A DNA stretch of 64,000 nt, taken from NCBI RefSeq assembly GCF_000422845.1, contig NZ_AUGV01000008.1, forward strand, positions 171,097 through 235,096, given 5' to 3'. Positions 34,043 through 42,500 of this stretch are shown one piece after another. This DNA is from Oceanobacter kriegii DSM 6294. Lineage in GTDB: Bacteria > Pseudomonadota > Gammaproteobacteria > Pseudomonadales > Oceanobacteraceae. The notes under the pieces were generated by a model. The model saw only the letters and a program-made list of their open reading frames with translations, did not search any database and was not told the origin of the DNA. How positions within the stretch are numbered: the stretch's first letter is position 1; each line of letters begins with the position of its first letter. The position numbers and the translations under genes were made by a program.

Positions 34043-36027
34043 TGTTGGGTGAAGCCTACGGCGGCTTGTCGTCGCTGCCTGAGTTTGGTCAGCTGGCGCT
34101 GATCATGGCCATGATGGTGGCCTTCCTGCAAGCGCTGGTGCCCTTGTGGGGCGTTGCTGCTAACAATGGCGTAGCGATGACCTACGCGCGGCCGTTAGCG
34201 GCGGCGCAGGCGCTGTTCCTGTTGGTCAGTGTGGTGGTGCTGGCGCTGTGTTTCGTTAATGACGATTTCTCGGTGGCCTATGTGGCAGCCAACTCCAACA
34301 CCGCACTGCCAACCCCGTACAAGATCAGTGCGGTGTGGGGCGCGCACGAAGGCTCGTTGCTTTTATGGGTTGCCATGCTGGGCTGGTGGGGACTGGCCGT
34401 CGCCTTGTTCAGCCGCTCGTTACCGTTGCCGATGCTGTCGCGGGTGCTGGGCATCATGGGGCTGGTGTCGTTCGGTTTTATTCTGTTTACCCTGGAAACC
34501 TCCAACCCGTTTGAACGCATTCTGCCGTCGGTGCCAAGAGAAGGGGCCGACCTGAATCCGCTGTTGCAGGACTTCGGCCTGATTGTGCATCCGCCAACCT
34601 TGTACATGGGCTATGTCGGTTTGTCGGTGGTGTTTGCGTTTGCCATTGCGGCCTTGCTGGGCGGTCGTCTGGACGCGGCCTGGGCGCGCTGGTCCCGTCC
34701 GTGGACCACAGCGGCCTGGGTGTTCCTGACCATTGGTATCGCTTTGGGCAGCTGGTGGGCCTATTACGAACTGGGCTGGGGCGGCTGGTGGTTCTGGGAC
34801 CCGGTTGAAAACGCCTCGTTGATGCCCTGGCTGGTTGCAACTGCCTTGCTGCATTCATTGGCAGTGACGGAAAAACGCGGCCTGTTCAAAAGCTGGACCG
34901 TGCTGCTGGCGATTTTTGCTTTCTCATTGAGTTTGCTGGGTACCTTCCTGGTGCGCTCCGGGGTGCTGACCTCGGTGCATGCGTTTGCCTCAGACCCTGA
35001 GCGGGGTGTGTTTGTACTGGCGCTGCTTGGGCTGGTCGTCGGCGGTTCGTTGCTGATCTACGCATTGAAAGCGCCAACGGTGGCGTCGGTTGGCCGTTAT
35101 GAATGGCTGTCGCGGGAAAGCTTCTTGCTGATGAACAACCTGCTGCTGCTGGTCGCTGCGTTTGCAATCCTGCTGGGCACCTTGTATCCGCTGGCGATTG
35201 ATTTCCTCGGTATGGGCAAGATTTCGGTCGGTGCCAGCTGGTTCAACCTGATGTTTGTGCCCATATCCGTTGTACTGACCTTGATCATCGGTGTCGGGGC
35301 CATGTCGCGCTGGAAACAGGACAAGGCCAACCGTCTGACGCGGGAAACCTGGTGGGCTGCTGTGGCGGCGTTGCTGTTGGGCATCGCTGCACCTCTGGTC
35401 GCCAGTGGTGAGCTGAACTGGTCGGTGGTGATGGGCATTGGCATATCGGTTTGGCTGGTGGCAGTGAGTTTGGCGGATGTGTGGAAAAAGTGCCGCGGTC
35501 AGCTGTCGCGTATTCCATCCCTGAGTCTCAGTTTCAACGGCATGATTCTGGCGCACATTGGTGTCGCCGTAACCGTGGTGGGCGTCACCATGGTGGCCAA
35601 CTACAGCATTGAGGAGTCCGTGCGTATGGCACCGGGGGATTCCTACGTCGTGGATGGCTATCGCTTTGAATTCGAGCGTGCAGGCCACATTGAAGGACCG
35701 AACTATGTGTCGGATGCGGCGCAGTTTGTGGTGTACGACGGCGACGATGAAATTGCTGTATTGCGCCCTGAAAAGCGTCGTTACCTGGCCCGCAACACCA
35801 TCATGACCGAAGCCGCAATTGACGTGAACCTGCTGCGTGATGTCTACGTCTCCATGGGTGAGCCACTGGACGACGGTGCCTGGGGCATGCGCATTCAGGT
35901 GAAGCCGTTCATGCGCTGGGTCTGGCTGGGTGCCATCTTTATGGCCGTTGGTGGTGTATTGGCGATGTTCGACAAACGTTACCGTCAGCGTAAGCAAACG
36001 GCGGATGCTCAGGAGGCTTTGGCATGA
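34042..36027 (+). CDS. ccmF: Cytochrome c haem lyase subunit CcmF
   Basis: 661 residues with about 14 membrane helices. The WWD domain reads WGGWWFWDPVENASLMPW, followed by conserved His residues (ALLHSLAV and others). It is the catalytic core that attaches haem to apocytochrome c. Length is as in E. coli CcmF. The end overlaps ccmG by four bases. Confidence 0.96.
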   Translation: MLGEAYGGLSSLPEFGQLALIMAMMVAFLQALVPLWGVAANNGVAMTYARPLAAAQALFLLVSVVVLALCFVNDDFSVAYVAANSNTALPTPYKISAVWGAHEGSLLLWVAMLGWWGLAVALFSRSLPLPMLSRVLGIMGLVSFGFILFTLETSNPFERILPSVPREGADLNPLLQDFGLIVHPPTLYMGYVGLSVVFAFAIAALLGGRLDAAWARWSRPWTTAAWVFLTIGIALGSWWAYYELGWGGWWFWDPVENASLMPWLVATALLHSLAVTEKRGLFKSWTVLLAIFAFSLSLLGTFLVRSGVLTSVHAFASDPERGVFVLALLGLVVGGSLLIYALKAPTVASVGRYEWLSRESFLLMNNLLLLVAAFAILLGTLYPLAIDFLGMGKISVGASWFNLMFVPISVVLTLIIGVGAMSRWKQDKANRLTRETWWAAVAALLLGIAAPLVASGELNWSVVMGIGISVWLVAVSLADVWKKCRGQLSRIPSLSLSFNGMILAHIGVAVTVVGVTMVANYSIEESVRMAPGDSYVVDGYRFEFERAGHIEGPNYVSDAAQFVVYDGDDEIAVLRPEKRRYLARNTIMTEAAIDVNLLRDVYVSMGEPLDDGAWGMRIQVKPFMRWVWLGAIFMAVGGVLAMFDKRYRQRKQTADAQEALA

Positions 36028-36548
36028 AGCGGTTTGTGTTGTTCGTTCCCCTGGTTGGGGTATTGGCACTGGTCGTGCTGTTCTTCCTCACCCTTGATCG
36101 GGAAAACAAGGATGCCCTGCCATCGCCCTTGATCGGCCAGGCATTCCCGGCCTTCGATATGGTGGCGCTGGAAAGCGGTGCCGCTGTGACGGCCGAAGAC
36201 CTCAAGGGCCAGAAGCTGTTGGTCAATGTGTGGGCCACCTGGTGTCCGACCTGTAAGGCCGAGCACGCGTTTCTGAACAAGCTGGCCGACCAGCAAGGCA
36301 TTCGCATTATCGGCATCAACTACAAGGACGAGGACATCAAGGCCCGTCAGTGGCTGGAGTCGTTCGGCAATCCGTATGAAGTCAATGTCTCTGATCCCGA
36401 TGGCAAGTTGGGGCTGGAGTTGGGTGTGTACGGCGCGCCGGAAACCTTTCTGGTGGATGCCAATGGTGTGATTCGTGGCAAGCACATCGGCGATTTGAAC
36501 ACCGAGGTGTGGAAAAAACTGCAACCGCAATTTGAGGCCATGCCATGA
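36024..36548 (+). CDS. ccmG: Thiol:disulfide oxidoreductase CcmG (DsbE)
   Basis: 174 residues. An N-terminal membrane helix (about 4-22) and a periplasmic thioredoxin fold with active site WATWCPTCKAEH and the later motif YGAPETFLVD. It keeps the haem-binding cysteines of apocytochrome c reduced. Overlaps both neighbours by four bases. Confidence 0.95.
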   Translation: MKRFVLFVPLVGVLALVVLFFLTLDRENKDALPSPLIGQAFPAFDMVALESGAAVTAEDLKGQKLLVNVWATWCPTCKAEHAFLNKLADQQGIRIIGINYKDEDIKARQWLESFGNPYEVNVSDPDGKLGLELGVYGAPETFLVDANGVIRGKHIGDLNTEVWKKLQPQFEAMP

Positions 36549-37036
36549 CATCGATGAAAAGCCTGCTTGCGGCTTTCCTGTTAGCGCTGACGTCTCTGTT
36601 TTCTCTATCAGCCAGCGCTGTGGTGGAAGGCTACAAATACCAGTTCGACAGCGAAGAAGAAGTACAGCGTTTTAACGGCCTGGCCGAGGTGCTGCGCTGC
36701 CCCAAATGTCAGAACCAGAACCTCGCCGACTCCAATGCACCGGTAGCCAGCGACATGCGTGAAAAGGTCTATGAGCTGATGCTGGAAGGCCAGAGCGATG
36801 ACCAGATTGTTGATTATCTGGTCGCTCGTTACGGCGATTTTGTGCATTACAAGCCGCCGGTTCGGGCAGAAACCTGGTTGTTGTGGTTTGGTCCCTTGAT
36901 CGCCTTCCTGATTGGCTTGCTGGTGTTGCGTCAATTGCGTCGCAAACAAACGGTTGAGCAAGCCCAACCTCTCACCGAAGCAGAACGCGCGCAGCTGGAA
37001 CGTATGAAATCCGGCGCCGATTCCTCTTCCAACTGA
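36545..37036 (+). CDS. ccmH: Cytochrome c maturation protein CcmH
   Basis: 163 residues. A signal peptide (about 1-26), the redox motif LRCPKCQNQNLADSNAPVA, and a C-terminal membrane helix (about 103-122). The length matches the short CcmH; the second half seen in E. coli CcmH is the separate ccmI here. It handles the cysteine pair of apocytochrome with CcmG and CcmF. Confidence 0.95.
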   Translation: MTSMKSLLAAFLLALTSLFSLSASAVVEGYKYQFDSEEEVQRFNGLAEVLRCPKCQNQNLADSNAPVASDMREKVYELMLEGQSDDQIVDYLVARYGDFVHYKPPVRAETWLLWFGPLIAFLIGLLVLRQLRRKQTVEQAQPLTEAERAQLERMKSGADSSSN

Positions 37037-37058
37037 CAAGGCTGTAGCGGGATTTTCC

Positions 37059-38264
37059 ATGATCTGGATGTTATTGATTTTACTGGTACCGCTGGCGTTG
37101 CTGTTGCTGAAGCCGAGCTGGTACAAACCGACCGAACACACCCAGTCGGAAGAAAACCGACTGCTGTATCAGGAGCGAACCAGCGAGCTGGCGGCTTCTG
37201 ATCTGGACGAAGACGAAAAAGCGGCGCTGCAACTGGAGCTGGACCGCGAGTTTTTGGCCAGTGCCACTCAAGCACAGAATGGCCAGTCTGCCAGTCGTGG
37301 TAACTGGATGATGCTGGGCCTGATGCTGCTGATTTGTGTGCTGGGCAGTGTGTTGCTGTACGGCTTCTGGGGCGCCGACAACGAGCTGCGCGCAACGGCG
37401 CTGCTTAACAAGGGTGGCCAGGTTGAACTGACGGCTCACGAGCGTGCCGAGTTGATGGAGCGTATGGATACCGCCGCTGCACGCAATGGCGATAACCTTG
37501 AATGGTCTTACCTGAATGCCCGTTTGTTGATTGCCGATGGTCAATACCAGCAGGGCGCTGAGGCCTTCAAGGCGATTCTGGCCGAGCTGCCGGAAGAAGC
37601 TAGCGCCGATCGTGCCGCAACCTTGACTTTGCTGGCCGAAGCCCTGTTTTACGGCGCCAACCAGCAAGCGACGGACACTATGTACGCTTACTTGCAGCAG
37701 TCGCTGGAATTGAACGCCGACAGCCGCCAAACCCTTGGTCTTGCGGGCATTATGGCGTTTGAGTTGGGTAAGCATCAGCAAGCCATCGAGCACTGGAAAG
37801 CGCTCTGGCAGGGGCTGCCTGCCGGGCAGGAATCCCAGGTGTTGGCTCAGGGCATCCGTCGTGCTGCGGCTGAGCTGGAGCGACAGGGCCAGACAGTTGA
37901 TCTGTCTTGGTTGGAGCGCACAGGCATTCAGGTGGTTGTGGATCTGTCACCACAGGCTCGTGCGGCGGTTCAGCCAAGCGATATCGTCTTTGTGTTGGCC
38001 AAAGCCGTGGCAGGGCCACCGGCACCGCTGGCGGTACAGCGTTTGACCGTGGCTGAATTGCCGGTAACGCTGACGCTGGATGATTCGATGGCGATGATGC
38101 CGAGCATGACGCTCAGCAGCGTTGATGAAGTGACGCTGGGGGCTCGGGTTTCCGTGTCGGGTCAGCCAGTGGCGCAGCCGGGCGATTGGCAGATTGAAGT
38201 GTCGCCAGTGCCAAGTGATACCCGCGAGACTATTCGTTTGACGATTCAGAACCGGGTTCAGTAA
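37059..38264 (+). CDS. ccmI: Cytochrome c maturation protein CcmI
   Basis: 401 residues. Two membrane helices (about 1-17 and 84-105) flank a cytoplasmic loop with a short coiled region; the C-terminal periplasmic domain has TPR-like helices (about 140-290) and a beta-rich end. CcmI binds the apocytochrome C-terminus and hands it to the lyase complex. It closes the operon; a hairpin follows 95 bases downstream. Confidence 0.93.
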   Translation: MIWMLLILLVPLALLLLKPSWYKPTEHTQSEENRLLYQERTSELAASDLDEDEKAALQLELDREFLASATQAQNGQSASRGNWMMLGLMLLICVLGSVLLYGFWGADNELRATALLNKGGQVELTAHERAELMERMDTAAARNGDNLEWSYLNARLLIADGQYQQGAEAFKAILAELPEEASADRAATLTLLAEALFYGANQQATDTMYAYLQQSLELNADSRQTLGLAGIMAFELGKHQQAIEHWKALWQGLPAGQESQVLAQGIRRAAAELERQGQTVDLSWLERTGIQVVVDLSPQARAAVQPSDIVFVLAKAVAGPPAPLAVQRLTVAELPVTLTLDDSMAMMPSMTLSSVDEVTLGARVSVSGQPVAQPGDWQIEVSPVPSDTRETIRLTIQNRVQ

Positions 38265-38358
38265 CGCGTTCGATTCAGACCGTTTGTTACTGCTGTCTGC
38301 TTACTCATTTCTCGTTGGCGGGTGACAAGCCGACGTTGTTTAAACCCAAACTCCACTT

Positions 38359-38385
38359 ATACCCCGCTGGCATTCAGCGGGGTAT
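38359..38385. terminator. Hairpin between ccmI and the convergent outer membrane gene
   Basis: ATACCCCGCTG (38359-38369) and CAGCGGGGTAT (38375-38385) form a perfect 11-pair stem with a GCATT loop. No strong T-tract follows on either strand, so efficiency is uncertain. A second, weaker hairpin (GGCCCGG/CCGGGCC, 38394-38415) sits just before the stop of the next gene. Confidence 0.55.
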
Positions 38386-38421
38386 CTCATACTGGCCCGG
38401 TGCGTACGCCGGGCCGTCAGA

Positions 38422-39417
38422 TCAATCGAAGTTCCAACCGATCGACAAATACGCCGCGTAGGCTTGCAGGGTGTTCTCTGGCAGGGTGGTGGTATCCAGC
38501 GCGTTGTAGCGCTTTACGATTTCATCCCGATGGCTGTAGTGAGCGGTCAGTAGCAGCATGGTGCTCAGGTGGGTACCAAACTGATAACCCGCGCCAATTT
38601 TGCCGGTCACATCCAGGCCACCGCCAAAGGTGCGGTCTAGGGTTTCGTTAACGCCACTGTTCAGCACCCGCTCGTAAATCGGCGTGCCGGCTTCCAGTGA
38701 GAACTGATAGCGCGGACCGCTGGTCTGGCGCATAAAGTAGCTGTCGTAGGCGATACCTGCCATTACGCCAAAGTTACTGGCGTCTTCATAAACCACCGTG
38801 GCGTTGGCTTCCGGGTCGTTGGCGATGTCGTTGAAGTAGTCGTCGCGGCTGTTGATATCAGCGTTCCTGCCGGTGTCGTCAGCCACTTTGGCATCCACCA
38901 CCGCCATCATATCCGGTTGGCTTTCGATGTAACTGCGCATGGTGCTGTTGAGAGCGTCGTTCGCCGTGCCCATGGTCCAGCGGAAACGCGAGAACGAGGT
39001 TTTCTGGTAGTGCATGCCACCGGTGGCGTACCAGCCGTTCTGGAAGTGATAGGACAGGTTGATGTCGAGGCTGGCAAAGTCGAGCTGGGTGGTGCTCTGC
39101 TGAACGTAGCCGTCACTGCCCGCCAACTTCCACTCTTCGTCGTTTTCAAAACCGATCAGTGTGGAGGTGGAGATAATGGAAAAACCAATACGATCGTTGA
39201 CCGCGGTATAACCGCCTGAGCGCTGGACGAAGTTAACCGTGGTGAACTTGGAGTCCATATCGACGCCGTACCAGTCCTTCAGGCTTTCCTGGTAGTTAAT
39301 GTGCTGCATGCCTGCGGCACCAAAGACGCTGAAAGAGCGGTTTTCGTATTCGGCATGGGCGCTGGCGCTGAATACCAGGCCAGAAGTCAGAATCAGGGAA
39401 AGTGTGCTGCGGTTCAT
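38422..39417 (-). CDS. Predicted outer membrane beta-barrel protein
   Basis: About 331 residues, family not recognised. Signal peptide MNRSTLSLILTSGLVFSASAHA (cleavage after AHA), then many amphipathic strands and a final aromatic residue pattern AAYLSIGWNFD typical of outer membrane barrels. Several strands resemble OmpA/Omp_b-brl barrels (SLDINLSYHFQNGWYATGG). The start at ATG 39417 was preferred over GTG 39423, because AGGA is seven bases upstream of the ATG. It lies downstream of the giant surface gene but is separated from it by a terminator and a heptamer array. Confidence 0.72.
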   Translation of the reverse strand: MNRSTLSLILTSGLVFSASAHAEYENRSFSVFGAAGMQHINYQESLKDWYGVDMDSKFTTVNFVQRSGGYTAVNDRIGFSIISTSTLIGFENDEEWKLAGSDGYVQQSTTQLDFASLDINLSYHFQNGWYATGGMHYQKTSFSRFRWTMGTANDALNSTMRSYIESQPDMMAVVDAKVADDTGRNADINSRDDYFNDIANDPEANATVVYEDASNFGVMAGIAYDSYFMRQTSGPRYQFSLEAGTPIYERVLNSGVNETLDRTFGGGLDVTGKIGAGYQFGTHLSTMLLLTAHYSHRDEIVKRYNALDTTTLPENTLQAYAAYLSIGWNFD

Positions 39418-39496
39418 GGTCACGTCCTGCTGTGAGGGAAGATGACGGAACTATACAAAACTTACTCTGTCAGCAGTAGGTTTGTTTAAATTTTAG

Positions 39497-39531
39497 TCTG
39501 GGGTCTGGGGTCTGGGGTCTGGGGTCTGGGG
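39497..39531. repeat. Five tandem copies of heptamer TCTGGGG
   Basis: Five exact copies of a 7-base unit, 35 bases in total, in the gap between the giant outer membrane gene and the next minus-strand gene. It follows the terminator at 39550-39585 in the minus direction. The unit resembles the heptamers at 63725-63920. Confidence 0.95.
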
Positions 39532-39549
39532 CAAGAGAAGAAAAACGCT

Positions 39550-39585
39550 AGCCCAAAAACAAACAAGCCGCTGTAACAGCGGCTT
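39550..39585 (-). terminator. Rho-independent terminator of the surface-protein operon
   Basis: AAGCCGCTG (39565-39573) pairs with CAGCGGCTT (39577-39585) around a TAA loop. On the minus strand the stem is followed by TTGTTTGTTTTTG. It lies six bases past the stop of the 1958-residue gene. Confidence 0.85.
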
Positions 39586-39591
39586 GTGTGT

Positions 39592-42500
39592 TTAGTTGAA
39601 GGAGCTGCGCATGCCGGACAGCGAGTTTTGGTCTGCCTTGATGCGAATCTTGATGTATGGGCCTTTGGCGGTGAAGTTGGCGGCTGAGAAGTCGTCGTCA
39701 ACAAAACCGGTGAAGTTGTAACCCACACCCAACCAGGTGTTGGTCTTCGGAATCCAGCCAACCGACAGGCCAGCACCGTGGCTGGACTGGCCTGCTTCGT
39801 AGGAGTGCAGGCGGCGGCCGTGAGCACCAATATCCCAGCGCTTGCTGATGTGGTGACGCCATTCGGCAGCCATGAAATCAACGGTGGCAGCGTAGTTCTC
39901 ATCATCAAACTGGCTCAGGGTACGCTTGATGCCGTACTGGCCAGTAATCTGATCGCGGTCGGTCAAGGCAAAGTTGCCGTGCACGTTGTTGATCAGCTTA
40001 CGGGTACGATCCGGCGCGCTGGAACCGTCGCCGGATGCCGTCTGAACCCAGCGGGTTTGCAACAGTACCGCGTAACGGGATTGCTGCGGGCGAATGGCCA
40101 GGTCAAACATGGCGTCCAGTTGCTGATCGTAGCCGGTCGAAGCAATCGAACGGAAGTAGTCGATGCTGGCACCGGTAGACAGGGTGTCACTGATCGGGTG
40201 GTACAAGCCACTGGAGCCAACCCACTTATCAGTTTCTTCGCCGTCGCGGTATTCCACCCGGTTGTTCCACTGCCAGGCGACGGTGTTGTAGCTGAAGCCG
40301 GTGTACACCGCGTAGTACTCTTCGGTGGTGTCGGACGACTCGGCCGGCGCGTTGGATTCCAGGTTACGGGCCTGGTCGAAACCGAGGCTGGCGGTCCAGG
40401 CGTCGGTAATCGAGAAGTCCTGTACCAGACCGGACAGTGCCATCAGCTGGTAGGCATCGTCCTGCTTCACTTGTTCGATGCTCTGCTCGGCGGTAGCGCC
40501 TTTCCACGGCAGGGTACGAATACCAATGGTGGTACGCATTGGCGCTTCGCGGCTGAAGCCGGTTTCAAACGCCGAGAACAAGCTGGTGCGCTGGGTAAAC
40601 TTGTAGTCGGCACCCAATACCAGTTGGTTGTAGGCATCGCTGCGGCTGGTCACGTTGGCCAGTGCCGTGGCCGATATTTGCAGGCGGTCGTTCAGCAGCT
40701 GGTGACTGATACCCGCGGATACCTGATCGGTGTAGAGGTTTTCTTCCGCCGCTTCTGATTGTGCCGTTACCAGACCCAGGGCTGTCTGGGTGTCAGGAGA
40801 AACCGTGTGGTTCCACTCAATCTGACCCTGGTAAGTGTCGTAACCGGTTTCGAGGGTATGGTGATGGAAGGCCACACCATTGATGCGGTCTTTATCGCCA
40901 AGGAACAGGCTGGCCTCAATACCTTCCTTACGGGTACCGTTTTCGCTGTCTTCGGTTTGGTCGACACCGTAGTTTTCGCCACGACGGCTGATGTAAGCCC
41001 GTGCCTGAACCTTCTCGGAACGTTGGTTAACCTCCAGCAGGTAGGCGGAGTCTTCAAATTCACCGGCGGTGTTGCTCTGACGGCTCTTGCCCACTTCAGC
41101 CTTGATCTGGGTTTTGCCCAGTTCAACGGTGGTATCCACTGCGGTAATACGACCTTGCTGATCCGGCTGGTTCTGGTTAATCACAGAGACACCGGCTTTC
41201 ACCTTGTTGTTCATCAGCTTGACGCCCGCACGACCACCGGCCACGTAGCCCAGCTCGTCACCGTCGACTTCGTATTCGGCAACGATGTAGCGCGGATTGA
41301 AGTTTTCGTCAGTGGCGCGAATCGGCTGTTTGAAGTAAATGGTGCCGTCGTAGTAATCGATCACGTAGTCGTAATCTTTCAGCAGCGGCGTTGAGCTAAC
41401 GACCACTTCGCTGCGGTAACGATCACGAACTTCCAGAGTGATGCTTTCAGACGCCGAAACAATGTCTTCTCGGCTCAGGCGGTACAGGCCGGAGGTGCCA
41501 TCACCCTGAATCACATCGCGCACGAAACCATTGTCGGTCTGTGACACAAAGGCACTGGCTTCGAAGTGCTCGCCCTGGAATTCGGATTTGATCGCGGTCA
41601 TACGACGGTTGTATTCGGCCAGCTCGGTCTGGTCGAGGCCGGTGTCGACATCACCGAACATGGCGTAGAAACGGTCACGCTCAATACGTACGTACAGCTT
41701 GCGGCCTGAGCTGGCATCCAGATGCTGTTCGCTGGCATCGCCATACAGGGTGTAGTACTGATCGGCATTGATCATATGGGCGAAGGCTTCGGAACCTGGC
41801 TTGGCGCTGTCGTAGGCAGCGGTCAACAGCCAGTCACCGGCAACCGCACCCTGCGCGTAGAAGGCTACGCGGCCGTCGTGGTAGATGTTGTCGTCAACAT
41901 CTGCAGCACGGGCGTTGGTCTTGTTGCCTTTGGTCTGGTTGTAACCCAGCGTCATGTCACCGATACCCACCAGAATCCACTCACGCGGCTCCGGTTTCAG
42001 CCAAACGCGGATTTCATCGGTCTGGCCGTTGGCGTAGTTAAAGGTCAGCGTGGCCTCACCGGCTTTGTTGGTTGGCGCCAAGCGAATTTTGGCAATACCG
42101 TCCTGGCCAATGGTGTACATCGGCTGGGCGTCTTCCAACAGCGGCGCAGATTCGGTTTGCTGCTTCTCGGAGTACAGCGCATACGGAGAGGCAACGGACA
42201 CCGCACCTTGCAGGTTTGGACGCAGTGGATAGCCGTCCTTGTCGAACAGCTGTACGGCGACCACCGGGGTGTTGATACCGTCGGCCAACAGGATGCTCTG
42301 GTCGCTCACCAGTTCTGCACGGGATGGGGTTTCCGCCAGCTGTACGCGGGAGTTGATGGTGTCTACCAGAGTGTCGTTGGCATCGTACACTTCAACGCGG
42401 AAACGGTTGGCGCCGGCTTCAATACCCACACCTTTCCACTTGGTTACCATCAGGCCATTGTCGCGGCTACGGAAAATCTGGTCGATGTTCAGTGCCGATA

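Noticed and set aside
38394..38415. Hairpin GGCCCGG/CCGGGCC as a terminator
   Set aside because: No T-tract and it lies only a few bases from the stop of the next gene; kept only as a note.
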